Shown in pieces: positions 56,377 through 64,000 of a DNA stretch of 64,000 nt; position 1 is the stretch's first letter, and every line of letters begins with the position of its first letter. A program made the translations under genes and the position numbers. Source of the stretch: Pseudovibrio sp. Ad37. Lineage in GTDB: Bacteria > Pseudomonadota > Alphaproteobacteria > Rhizobiales > Stappiaceae. The notes beneath the pieces were generated by a model. The model saw only the letters and a program-made list of their open reading frames with translations, was not told the DNA's origin and searched no databases. Location of the stretch: the NCBI RefSeq assembly GCF_001623075.1, contig NZ_LMCF01000151.1, positions 28,949 to 92,948 of the forward strand. Reading direction: 5' to 3'.

Positions 56377-57753
56377 CTAGGCTTGGCCTTCAATGAGTTT
56401 GCGACGTAACCATCCTGAGAGTTGATCCATCATCATCACCACCACAATAATCAGAAAGATCAGGTAGAGAGTGTTCTCCCAATCCTGTCTGGTCCGCATG
56501 GTCTCAATAAGCTTTAGGCCTATTCCCCCTGCTCCCAATGCTCCAATCACGGTGGCACTGCGTGTATTGCTCTCCAGATAATAAAGCATCTGGGATATAA
56601 AGAGAGGTAGGATTTGCGGAAACAGCCCGAACCGGTATTTCTGAACCGGAGAAGCTCCCGTTGCTTGCACGCCTTCCGCCTGTTTCTTATCTGCATTCTC
56701 AATCGCCTCAGAGAACAACTTGCCGAAAGTACCCGTATCGGTGAAGAAGATCGCAAAAATCCCGGAGAGCGGCCCAAGTCCGAACGCCCGTATAAAGATG
56801 AGCGACCAGATAAGCATATCGACCCCGCGTAGGAAATCGAAGAACCGGCGCACGCCTGTTCGCGCCAACCTCACCGGATTAACATTCGCAGCAGCAGCAA
56901 ACGCAAGCGGCAATGCTAGAATACCCGCAATCAAGGTACCGACCACGGCCATGATGAGAGTTTGCAGCAATGCGAAATAAACCTCCCCATGCTGCCACTC
57001 GCTGTTCATCCAAAACTCATTGAACATAAAGCGCAGGTTGGAAACATCAGGATCCAGTCTTTCCGAAGAAAACGCCAGAGACATCAGCTGACCAGCACTC
57101 AGCCCGTTCAGCTTGCTGTCAAAGTCAAACCAGAAGTTCTCCCACCCAACGAAATAGCGATGCACCTCAACTTTGCTCTTTGTCAGCCAGATACGTGTAT
57201 ATAAAGAGGGCCGCGCATTAACCTGGGTTTTCGAGACCTTGAGCCAGTCAGCTTCAGCTCCACCAATAAACTGCGGAACCCCATCTCCAACTTTGAATGT
57301 AAAAGGCTCATCAAACTCTGGATGAGAGTAAGTCACCACATCATCTGCAAAGTGAAGCACCCCATCTTCACCGAGCAGAATGGAGGATTGCCCACCTGAT
57401 TGCTCAATCCAATCTGGCTGCTCTTTATATATAGCGCGCCTGTTACCCTCCAGGCTAACAACGAACCCCTGATCAGCCTTCTTGAACTGGTACTTTGCAT
57501 GCGCCTTGTGGGCATAAGCATCCAGCGCAAACAGTTGAGCCATGTCCCCGCGTGCTTTCTCCATCACGCCCGGAACATCAAACGCGAAAAAGCAGAGAGT
57601 CAAATAAGCAACACCCAACAGCGACAGCACCGGCCCAAGCAAGCGCTTTTTCAAATCCAGGCCGAGAACACCGGGATACAGCTCCTCCAGTCGTTGCTCT
57701 TCATGATGCGACGTCCCACGCAAGGCACTAATATCTGTCATAGAGCGCTCCAT
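56377..57753 (-). CDS. phnE: Phosphonate/phosphate ABC transporter permease PhnE (long form, PhoT-like)
   Basis: A 458-residue inner-membrane permease. Residues about 37-57 form a first membrane helix, then about 180 residues of apparently periplasmic sequence (60-240), then the ordinary PhnE membrane domain with the EAA-like loop AIENADKKQAEGVQATGASP and GALGAGGIGLKLIETM. Usual PhnE is 270-300 residues, so the extra module is notable, though long versions occur beside short PhnE in alphaproteobacterial phoCDET operons. The start ATG overlaps the stop of the upstream permease (TGATG), showing tight coupling; ATG 57741 is an alternative. Confidence 0.9.
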   Translation of the reverse strand: MERSMTDISALRGTSHHEEQRLEELYPGVLGLDLKKRLLGPVLSLLGVAYLTLCFFAFDVPGVMEKARGDMAQLFALDAYAHKAHAKYQFKKADQGFVVSLEGNRRAIYKEQPDWIEQSGGQSSILLGEDGVLHFADDVVTYSHPEFDEPFTFKVGDGVPQFIGGAEADWLKVSKTQVNARPSLYTRIWLTKSKVEVHRYFVGWENFWFDFDSKLNGLSAGQLMSLAFSSERLDPDVSNLRFMFNEFWMNSEWQHGEVYFALLQTLIMAVVGTLIAGILALPLAFAAAANVNPVRLARTGVRRFFDFLRGVDMLIWSLIFIRAFGLGPLSGIFAIFFTDTGTFGKLFSEAIENADKKQAEGVQATGASPVQKYRFGLFPQILPLFISQMLYYLESNTRSATVIGALGAGGIGLKLIETMRTRQDWENTLYLIFLIIVVVMMMDQLSGWLRRKLIEGQA

Positions 57754-58628
57754 CAAACCTGTCCCGTCTGACCAATAAGTTTTTGCCGCATCCAACCGCT
57801 GAGGTAGTCGATGGACGTGATTGAAAGAACCAGCATGAAAATGATGACAAGAATGTCTGCCCCATAGTTCCAATCAACAACCATCTTCAACTCAGCACCA
57901 AGACCACCAGCCCCGACAAATCCAAGGATCGCAGAGGCCCGCACGTTCACCTCCAACCTAAGTAACGTATAAGACAGAAAGTTCGGAAGTACCTGAGGCA
58001 GAATGCCGAAGCGAATTTGCTCCAGCCAGTTGCCACCTACACTGCGAATGCCTTCAGCAGCCTTCAGGTCACAGTTCTCATTCACCTCAGAAAACTGTTT
58101 GGCGAGTGCACCAATTGTATGCGTTGTCACCGCAATCACAGCAGCAACCGGACTTGGCCCAAAAATCAGAACCAGCAACAGCGCAATCACAATCTCTGGA
58201 AATGCGCGAAAAATATCCATCACCCGGCGCATCGCAGCAACGGCAAGCCGATTGCTCACCAAGTTACGGCTGGCAACGAAACTCAGCGCCCCACCCAGAA
58301 AGAATGCCAGAAGAGTTGAGACCAAGGCGATGTTGACCGTCTCGATTAGGTACGGAAGATATTGAAGAACAAGTGCAAAGAGCCCAACCAGCCCTTCCTC
58401 ATAAGCACCAATGAACAACTCAGCCGGATAATCAAAGAATTTACCCAGGCCTGTCCAAAAGCCACCAGAATTTGCTTGGTCCGCAACAAACAAGCCACCG
58501 AAGATGCTCAGGACACAAAGGCCGAGCAGAGAAAGAGTATATAGCGTTCGGCGCCGGGCAACACGCTCATAGGCCTGAGAAATCTCGGCCAGACGGGAAG
58601 CTTCGGCAAGCGCCAGATGAGCGGCCAC
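57753..58628 (-). CDS. phnE: Phosphonate/phosphate ABC transporter permease PhnE (short form, PhoE-like)
   Basis: A 291-residue inner-membrane permease with about six helices and the EAA-type loop EVNENCDLKAAEGIRSVGG followed by RFGILPQVLPNF, and the terminal FVGAGGLGAELKM. A GTG at 58628 with GGAGG eight bases upstream is the best start; the frame opens 15 bases earlier at a TTG. It lies 95 bases after phnD, with a hairpin between, and shares its stop with the start of the second permease. Confidence 0.9.
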   Translation of the reverse strand: MAAHLALAEASRLAEISQAYERVARRRTLYTLSLLGLCVLSIFGGLFVADQANSGGFWTGLGKFFDYPAELFIGAYEEGLVGLFALVLQYLPYLIETVNIALVSTLLAFFLGGALSFVASRNLVSNRLAVAAMRRVMDIFRAFPEIVIALLLVLIFGPSPVAAVIAVTTHTIGALAKQFSEVNENCDLKAAEGIRSVGGNWLEQIRFGILPQVLPNFLSYTLLRLEVNVRASAILGFVGAGGLGAELKMVVDWNYGADILVIIFMLVLSITSIDYLSGWMRQKLIGQTGQV

Positions 58629-58681
58629 TCCAACATCCTCCAAACAGGGAAATGATGAGAGCCACCACGGCCCCCATAAAG

Positions 58682-58710
58682 AAAGGGCGCGGTCAGATCC
58701 GCGCTCCTTT
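58682..58710 (-). terminator. Intercistronic hairpin between phnD and the permeases
   Basis: GCGCGG pairs with CCGCGC, extended past a one-base bulge by AAAGG/CCTTT. On the minus strand the sequence CCCTTTCTTTATGG follows, a poor T tract. Placed after a binding-protein gene, it likely protects or partially terminates the phnD mRNA so that more binding protein than permease is made. Confidence 0.6.
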
Positions 58711-58723
58711 ACTACTCTGAGAA

Positions 58724-59650
58724 TTAGTTAGCTTTTTTTGCTTCGATCTTACGGCGACGCGCTTCAACAATGGTCTTGTAGAAGTCGTGGTTCACTTCCA
58801 CGAAGTCAGCGTACTCACCACCCTGTGCGGAGTAGAAGCACTCGGTGTTATCAGTCACCATAGACTTCAACGAGGCGACAACCTTCTGCTTTACGTCGGA
58901 TGGAAGCGACTTACGTACAACAAGCGGACCATTAGGGATCAGCGGAGACTGCCAGACCTGAACCAGATCAGACATATCAACCATGCCTTTATCTACCATC
59001 TTACGCAGATTACCAGAGGTGTAGCCCTCTTCCCATTCGCCAACGCCAGATGCCCAGGTGACGCCACCGTCAACATCGCCATTCAAAACAGCAAGAACGT
59101 TCTGCTCGTGTCCACCAGAGAACTGCGTAGAGGCAAAGTACTCTTTCAGGTTCAGGCCCATATCGTCAAACGCAACAGAAGGAACCAGATAACCGGAGGT
59201 GGAGTTAGGGTCAGCAAAGCCCATCCGCTTGCCCTTCATGTCTTCCAGCGTTTCAATGCCAGAATCCGCACGAGCAACCAAAACAGAATAATAGCCTGTT
59301 GCGCCATCTGTCTGCTTGGTGGTCAGCACTGGCTCAACAGCATCAGGAGCTGACAGATAAACAGCAGAGTAACCGGAAGCGCCAAGCTCAGCGTAATCCA
59401 GGTTCCCGCCCTTCAGGCCTTCAATAGTGCCAGCATAATCAGCAGCTGGAAAAAGCTTGACCGGAACACCCAGCAGCTTTTCAAAACGGTCAACCAGACA
59501 CTGGTTGGAACGAAGACGATCCGCCTCATTCTCACCACCAAGAATACCAATGCGGAATTCAGTGATTTTCTCTTCAGCCAGAGCCATAGGCGCAGCAAGA
59601 AGGGTTGTGCTAACAGCAAGAGCTGCAGCGACTTTACCGATGATTTTCAT
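58724..59650 (-). CDS. phnD: Phosphonate/phosphate ABC transporter substrate-binding protein PhnD
   Basis: A 308-residue periplasmic binding protein. The signal peptide (about 1-25, ending MALAEE) leads into FRIGILGGENEADRLRSNQC, ALKGGNLDYAELGASGYSA-like substrate loop, GYYSVLVARADSG, and GKRMGFADPNSTSGYLVPS, all typical of PhnD. A GGAG site precedes ATG 59650. Homologous PhoD of S. meliloti serves phosphate and phosphonate uptake; the ligand here is not decided by sequence. Confidence 0.93.
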   Translation of the reverse strand: MKIIGKVAAALAVSTTLLAAPMALAEEKITEFRIGILGGENEADRLRSNQCLVDRFEKLLGVPVKLFPAADYAGTIEGLKGGNLDYAELGASGYSAVYLSAPDAVEPVLTTKQTDGATGYYSVLVARADSGIETLEDMKGKRMGFADPNSTSGYLVPSVAFDDMGLNLKEYFASTQFSGGHEQNVLAVLNGDVDGGVTWASGVGEWEEGYTSGNLRKMVDKGMVDMSDLVQVWQSPLIPNGPLVVRKSLPSDVKQKVVASLKSMVTDNTECFYSAQGGEYADFVEVNHDFYKTIVEARRRKIEAKKAN

Positions 59651-59690
59651 CAGAGCACTCCAATATCAGAATATAAATCTAAAACCGCTG

Positions 59691-60536
59691 CTATTCGGCA
59701 GCAGAGACAACAGGCGAAGCATCGCCTTTCGCCAGTTCCAGGGCAGCGATTTTTGCACCTTCGCTACCCAGAGAAGTTGAGGTCATCCCCTCCTCAAAAC
59801 TGTCGTCAGCACCGTAGATCTCACGGGCCACTGCGGTCGAAAGCTCATCTGGTTTCCCATCAAAAACAATCTCACCATCACGCATGCCAATCACGCGGTC
59901 GCAGTAATTACGGGCAGTATCAAGAGTATGGAGATTACAAATAACTGTCAGGCCATCTTCCGTGTTGATCGCCTTAAGAGCGTCCATCACCACCTGCGCA
60001 TTCATCGGATCCAACGAGGCAATCGGCTCATCGGCCAAAAGCATTTTCGGCTCCTGCATAAGAGCACGGGCAATCGCAACACGCTGCTGCTGACCACCAG
60101 AAAGATTTTCAGCCCGCTTCAAAGCCGTTTCAGCAATACCAAGTCTTTCAAGTTTCAGCAGCGCCTGAACGCGTTCTTCCCGCGTAAACAACTTAAGCAT
60201 GCTGGAAACAGTTCCGTGTGCATTCAGGCGACCCAACATAACATTGGTTAAAACATCAAGACGCGGCACCAGATTGAATTGTTGAAAAATCATCGCGCAA
60301 TCACGCTGCCAGCGGCGCTTATGCGCGCCTTGCAAGGCAAGCACATCAACACCATCAACAAGGACACGCCCATCGGTTGCCGGGGTAAGTCTGTTGATCA
60401 TCCGCAGCAATGTGGATTTACCTGCACCAGAACGACCAATAATGCCGATCATCTGAGGCTTCTCAACAATGAAGCTCGCCCCTTTGACAGCAACATGCGC
60501 GCCAAATTCTTTTCTAACGCTTTCAAACTGGATCAA
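59691..60536 (-). CDS. phnC: Phosphonate/phosphate ABC transporter ATP-binding protein PhnC
   Basis: A 281-residue ATPase. Walker A is GRSGAGKST (about 34-42), the Q-loop region is [19 protein letters not shown], the ABC signature is [16 protein letters not shown] and Walker B is [13 protein letters not shown]. The C-terminal extension after about residue 255 is alanine-rich and not family-typical. The start is a TTG at 60536, with a GGGG site about 9 bases upstream; no ATG or GTG fits in frame near the conserved [10 protein letters not shown] start. First gene of the operon. Confidence 0.93.
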   Translation of the reverse strand: MIQFESVRKEFGAHVAVKGASFIVEKPQMIGIIGRSGAGKSTLLRMINRLTPATDGRVLVDGVDVLALQGAHKRRWQRDCAMIFQQFNLVPRLDVLTNVMLGRLNAHGTVSSMLKLFTREERVQALLKLERLGIAETALKRAENLSGGQQQRVAIARALMQEPKMLLADEPIASLDPMNAQVVMDALKAINTEDGLTVICNLHTLDTARNYCDRVIGMRDGEIVFDGKPDELSTAVAREIYGADDSFEEGMTSTSLGSEGAKIAALELAKGDASPVVSAAE

Positions 60537-60679
60537 GAGTTCAACCCCGGTACCTATTAAAATTTAACGTACTAGGCACACGCGATTGTTACAGCGAAAT
60601 GACGCTCACTCACAAAGCAACCCCGTCAAAAAACCGTCACACCCCACCTCCCCCACATAGCTGGCAAAACGAGCATTAC

Positions 60680-60697
60680 ATTACGTTTCTGTGACAG
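60680..60697 (-). promoter_or_regulatory. Possible PhoB-binding Pho box
   Basis: CTGTCAC, AGAA, ACGTAAT on the minus strand. Upstream half matches the consensus at six of seven positions, downstream half at three or four. Plausible because the operon is a Pho regulon member in relatives. Confidence 0.4.
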
Positions 60698-61081
60698 GAG
60701 GAAAAGGCAACCGGCGTTCAAACCAAGTAAGTCAACCAGGTGAGATTTTCATGGAGGATCGAAAAATGTAGAACGAGCGACAATCTGCAAACCAAAGACC
60801 ATCGCAAAGCCGATTTAAGAGCAATGTAACACAGCTGAGGAACAAACCTTTCGGCCTGTTGCACTACAAATTCGTATTTTCAAAAAAGGGAAGATGGCGG
60901 ACACGGAGAGAGTCCGTTAAAAAACCGAGTTCTCTGGAGAGACCTTTTTAACTCTTATATTTCAGTACAGTAACTCGAAATACTTCAATTTCACAATGCT
61001 TAAAATATGCAATTGTTATGTAATTTGTTATGTAGCTCACGACCAGATTTTGCTGTGAAATGAGTGCTGTTTGGTTATAGC

Positions 61082-61115
61082 AAAAATCACCGCCCGCAAT
61101 TGATAACTGCGAGCG
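61082..61115 (-). terminator. Terminator of the RTX-type gene
   Basis: CGCCCGCA pairs with TGCGAGCG (one mismatch) around a nine-base loop; on the minus strand GATTTTTGC follows. It lies 22 bases past the stop. Confidence 0.82.
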
Positions 61116-61136
61116 CCTTGGATTTCTCAGCATAGA

Positions 61137-63191
61137 TTAGATGAACAGGAAATCATCCGGTTGTAGCTCAACAGGAGTGACACCTTGCAGGGTGATCGAA
61201 GTATCTGCGTCGATTGTGACCACTGTATCTGAACCACGAACCTCTGCAGCATCGAAGCCAGCAAGAACATCATGACCGGCATCACCAGCAGCAAACACAA
61301 ATATGTGGCTACCTTCACCGCCATTCAGCTGATCATCACCAGCACCACCTGTGATCACATCATTACCTCCATTTCCGTTGATAATGTCTGCTCCAACACC
61401 TCCTACGAGAGTTTCAGCAGCATCATTACCCATAACTTCGAGAGATGCGGCCCCAAAGGTTTCAATCACTGGTTCATCGTTAGGGAAGTAGATCGTTCCG
61501 TCTTGCCCGACATAGAAGCCAGTAGGGTCTTTGGTAAAGACATAGACTGATCCGGAACCCTCTCCGTTGTCATCGTCAGAATGCGATCCAACCGTGTTAG
61601 TACCATCTTCATTGATTGAAACAGAGCTACCAAACAGACCAATGCCTGCTGCGTCAGAGGCTGTCAGTTCAATCTCAGAGTAACCACCAGAACCATTCGG
61701 CACATAAACATAAGCAGCTCCGATGCCGGAAGTAGCACCTGTAACGATGACACCAGCCTCATTCACAGCAAGTGTCGGACCTGTACTACTATCTCCGGTA
61801 ATCAGCTTGGAAACCGTATAGTTACCATTGCCATCCGGCTCATGGATGTACAAGGCACCGTCAGCGCCAACAACAATGGTGCCATCATCCTGAGCCACAC
61901 CACTTTGACCAAAGCTATTATTGGAGTCAGGTGCGGACAATTCCAGCTCTATATAATGACCGAGAGTATCCGGTGAGAACACATAGGCAAGATCGCCTGG
62001 GCCGTCGGCAAAGATAACGCCACTGTCGTTAATGCTAACATTACCACCAGCGCTTCCAGGTACTGGAACAAAGAGTGTGTCTTCTGTGTAACCGCCAATA
62101 CCATCTGGAGTGTAGATGTAGATCTTGCTTTCAAGCCCATCAAAGACAGAAGCAACAATCACTCCATTTGCATTCATTGAGAGGCCATGCTCACTAGGGA
62201 AGCTACCGGCAAAACCCTCAGGTACAGTCAGCTTGACTTCCGAATAGCTCCCGCCGCCTGTCGGAGTGAACACATAAATAGCTTTTCCGACACTACCCAG
62301 AGTACCATCTCCGAAGGCACTAACCGCAACAACACCAGAGTTATTGATCGCAGTATTGGCACCGAAGTAATTCAAGTCAGCACCATCAGAAGCCACAAGT
62401 TTGGTCTCGGCATAACTGCTGCCATCTGGCGTATAGACATAGACCGAACCGGATTCACTGCCCTTATCATCGTCACCAGAAGCACCAACAACCACAACTC
62501 CGTGGTCATTCATCTGCACTCCATGGCCGAAACTGTCATACTCGGCACCATCAGATGCAACAAGTTTGCCGGATTTAGCTGTGACATTACCCTCACCCTG
62601 GATTGTGACCGTAACCGTCTCAGTGGAGCTTGCACCTGAAGCATCCGTTACGGTGTAAGTGAAAGTGTCGTTTGCAGTTTCTCCGCGGTTCAATGCATCG
62701 TACTTACCATCAGGATTGTAGGTGAACGCACCATCGGCATTTACTGTAACAGAACCGGTAGTGTCGCTCGTATTAACGGTAATGCTATGGGTGTCAGATG
62801 TATCGAGATCATTGAACTCGGGCGCAATATTAATCACAGTGTTTTCGTCTGTCAGTCTCGCAATCTCAACCGCAACCGGCCCTTCATTCTGCCCTGCCAC
62901 CGTAATTGTGACAGTAGAGGTCGCGCTTTCACCAGCAGCATCAGTAATCGTATAAGAAAACGTGTCTGTAGCTGTTCCTCCAACAGCTAGATGATCAAAT
63001 TTGGTGCCTGGGTCATAGTGGAATGTGTCATCACTGACGACTGTTCCAGTTCCGATCATTTCCGCGACATTCAAAGCAAGCGTATGAGTATCTACCAGAT
63101 CAAAATCCTGGAAGAAAACTCTGATGGAAATCACATCGTTTTCAGTAGTTGAGATTTGAATTGGGTAGGAAAATGGTGCGGAGTTAGACAT
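61137..63191 (-). CDS. RTX-type secreted protein with two VCBS/cadherin-like domains and seven propeller-like repeats
   Basis: A 684-residue, acidic, cysteine-free protein without an N-terminal signal peptide. Residues about 1-100 and 105-205 are Ig-like VCBS/cadherin domains (each with DTHTLAL or DTHSITV and GxTATDTFSYTITDAAG-like strands). Residues about 208-560 hold seven repeats of 45-56 residues starting with KLVASDG-type strands and containing SxNxxGVxVxG and YVYTPDG, most likely one seven-bladed propeller. Then come RTX calcium repeats (GGNDVITGGAGDDQLNGG) and the C-terminus ending DDFLFI, typical of type I secretion. Probably a secreted adhesin or surface protein. No secretion genes are in the window. 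Confidence 0.82.
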   Translation of the reverse strand: MSNSAPFSYPIQISTTENDVISIRVFFQDFDLVDTHTLALNVAEMIGTGTVVSDDTFHYDPGTKFDHLAVGGTATDTFSYTITDAAGESATSTVTITVAGQNEGPVAVEIARLTDENTVINIAPEFNDLDTSDTHSITVNTSDTTGSVTVNADGAFTYNPDGKYDALNRGETANDTFTYTVTDASGASSTETVTVTIQGEGNVTAKSGKLVASDGAEYDSFGHGVQMNDHGVVVVGASGDDDKGSESGSVYVYTPDGSSYAETKLVASDGADLNYFGANTAINNSGVVAVSAFGDGTLGSVGKAIYVFTPTGGGSYSEVKLTVPEGFAGSFPSEHGLSMNANGVIVASVFDGLESKIYIYTPDGIGGYTEDTLFVPVPGSAGGNVSINDSGVIFADGPGDLAYVFSPDTLGHYIELELSAPDSNNSFGQSGVAQDDGTIVVGADGALYIHEPDGNGNYTVSKLITGDSSTGPTLAVNEAGVIVTGATSGIGAAYVYVPNGSGGYSEIELTASDAAGIGLFGSSVSINEDGTNTVGSHSDDDNGEGSGSVYVFTKDPTGFYVGQDGTIYFPNDEPVIETFGAASLEVMGNDAAETLVGGVGADIINGNGGNDVITGGAGDDQLNGGEGSHIFVFAAGDAGHDVLAGFDAAEVRGSDTVVTIDADTSITLQGVTPVELQPDDFLFI

Positions 63192-63351
63192 TAAAACAAC
63201 TTCCCTAAGAGCATTAACGATTACACTCTAAAGTTGTAAAACTTGCCGAAACTTATGATTTCAATTTTAATAAATATGCATTTTCCGCTGTATTTTGAAA
63301 TAGATAAGAATATCGCATCTTTCTAATGTTAGGTTGTAAGTAAATGTACTT

Positions 63352-63641
63352 TCACTCCTTATCGGCAATGCGATCTAGTTTCCTTTCGATATTCTCCAAC
63401 CGCTTTCAATGCTCACAACCAATGTCTCAACCCGTGTAACACGTTCAACCATAGCACTACTTTGCGAAGCGTAGCGCTCCAATGCAGTCACTAGTTCGTT
63501 GACGCTTGCCGCCCACCAGACAAAACTAATAAACCGCAGTATCACAGTAAACATCAGGCCTACTGGGATCTCTTTTCCAAGACGCCAACCCGAAGGAGTT
63601 TGCTCTTGCATCGCCATCACAAACACCTCTTTCATTCGCAA
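63352..63641 (-). pseudogene. Phage-like small membrane protein, C-terminus shifted by one base
   Basis: The open frame (to 63375) gives a protein with SGWRLGKEIPVGLMFTVILR, a single membrane helix, and a heptad-rich tail, like holin-adjacent small proteins in Hyphomicrobiales prophages. It ends in the unfamiliar SGWRISKGN. Adding one A within GAAAGCGG (T run 63404-63406 on the plus strand) restores a tail IEKRLENIERKLDRIADKE ending at TGA 63352-63354, the typical coiled-coil end. So it is likely a frameshifted gene or a sequencing error. The start is probably ATG 63617 or 63611. Confidence 0.6.
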
Positions 63642-63853
63642 TTTGATCGTGTAGTCTTAGTTGTTTCGTCAGGCTTTGCACTTCCAATACTCAATCAAGC
63701 CAGTGTTCCAACGCGACCAAACTCACGCAGAAATTTCACGAGTCCCTGTGCAACCAAGCTTGTGAGTTTATCCACTAGCTAGCCATAAAAGAAGTTCTAA
63801 CTGAAGCAACCTCAAGCTTCGTTGATCAAGACAGCACCTTCGCGCTGTGCCAA
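63642..63853. other. Spacer between the phage-like gene and the IS element
   Basis: 212 bases. The minus strand has a 26-codon GTG frame (VDKLTSLVAQGLVKFLREFG) ending in TGA, possibly the tail of another phage gene cut by the insertion element; too short to call. Confidence 0.3.
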
Positions 63854-64000
63854 TGAGCAGCCCCATGTGAGTAGTCCAGATTGAAAGTTAGTGCATCACT
63901 GGCCTTTGGTCTATCGGTACGATAGCCTCTGTCGCAGGTAGGCGGTAGCCCAGAGCACTGTGGGGTCGTTTGGTGTTGTAGTGGTTCCTCCATCTCTCGA
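63854..64000 (-). mobile_element. IS3-family insertion sequence, partial (right end)
   Basis: The left limit is the probable IS end at TGAGCAGCCCCATGTGAGT (63854), matching the TG-start and CCCC-containing form of IS3-family ends. The rest continues beyond the window edge. A transposase gene tail occupies 63888-64000. Confidence 0.6.
63888..64000 (-). CDS. IS3-family transposase OrfB, C-terminal end (partial)
   Basis: Minus-strand frame ending at TAA 63888-63890. The 37 codons give ERWRNHYNTKRPHSALGYR followed by LPATEAIVPID and RPVMH, which is the classic end of the rve integrase core of IS3-family OrfB (W-x-x-x-Y-N-x-x-R-P-H-x-A-L-G). The DDE residues lie outside the window. Confidence 0.88.
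   Translation of the reverse strand, partial: ERWRNHYNTKRPHSALGYRLPATEAIVPIDQRPVMH

Larger units (their letters stand above)
60537..61136. promoter_or_regulatory. 600-bp region upstream of phnC with a possible Pho box
   Basis: No supportable gene. On the minus strand 60697-60680 reads CTGTCACAGAAACGTAAT, which resembles the 18-base alphaproteobacterial Pho box (two CTGTCAT-like heptamers 4 bases apart): the first half fits well, the second poorly. It lies about 145 bases before phnC. The right end holds the terminator of the RTX-type gene (61082-61115). Confidence 0.45.

Noticed and set aside
60880..60960. Possible tRNA 3' fragment or att site (CTCTCCGTGTCCGCCA on the minus strand)
   Set aside because: Only a short stretch resembles a serine tRNA end; no matching acceptor arm or T-loop, so it is not supportable.

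Overview
The window looks like the chromosome of an alphaproteobacterium of the order Hyphomicrobiales (Rhizobiales). My best guess is Pseudovibrio or another Stappiaceae member. The reasons are moderate G+C, four Omp2-type porins that start with an AADLP mature end, an LdtR-type MarR regulator beside an L,D-transpeptidase, and typical alphaproteobacterial gene blocks: glyA-nrdR-ribDE-ribH-nusB-thiL, rpoZ-rsh-pyrE-like-DUF2062-acpS-lepB-rnc-era-recO, and a PhoCDET-like phnCDEE operon. The taxonomic placement is an inference; no rRNA is present.

Layout. 0-5 kb: fabH (cut by the window edge), plsX, a YceD/DUF177 protein and a cytochrome bc1 assembly chaperone on the minus strand, with bamE divergent. 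4-7.2 kb: a membrane protein made of two DUF417-like halves, a thioesterase and an OprB-type porin. 7.2-21.3 kb (minus): H+-pyrophosphatase, an MFS exporter, thiL-nusB-ribH-ribE-ribD-nrdR-glyA, a 61-residue conserved protein, ldtP with its likely regulator ldtR, mmsB and a small membrane protein. 21.4-23.7 kb: two more valine-catabolism genes (3-hydroxyisobutyryl-CoA hydrolase, isobutyryl-CoA dehydrogenase) that with mmsB cover the route from isobutyryl-CoA to methylmalonate semialdehyde. 24-31 kb: hemB, threonine ammonia-lyase, an RDD protein, an SLC13 permease and bpt on the plus strand; a family 5-like uracil-DNA glycosylase and a NYN-domain protein on the minus strand. 31.2-32 kb: an 823-bp gene-free gap with an orphan plus-strand terminator.

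32-43 kb (plus): a housekeeping block, rpoZ to recO, then parC, with a minus-strand lipoprotein between them. 43-49 kb: yjjX, smpB and dapA (minus), then a lytic transglycosylase and an alpha/beta hydrolase (plus). 49-55.7 kb: a tandem array of four porins on the minus strand, separated by long A+T-rich spacers, plus the 3' relic of a fifth. 56.4-60.5 kb: the phosphonate/phosphate ABC transporter operon with a possible Pho box. 60.5-64 kb is the accessory end: a 684-residue repeat protein of type I secretion type, a frameshifted phage-like membrane protein and the end of an IS3-family element.

Most of the window is conserved core genome. I did not find a clearly new multi-gene system. The points most worth a second look are the porin relic, the PyrE-like protein with eroded active-site motifs, the two-module DUF417-like protein, the candidate structured RNA upstream of rpoZ, the predicted seven-bladed-propeller RTX protein, and the single-base frameshift in the phage-like gene. 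I recognised no tRNA, rRNA or CRISPR array.
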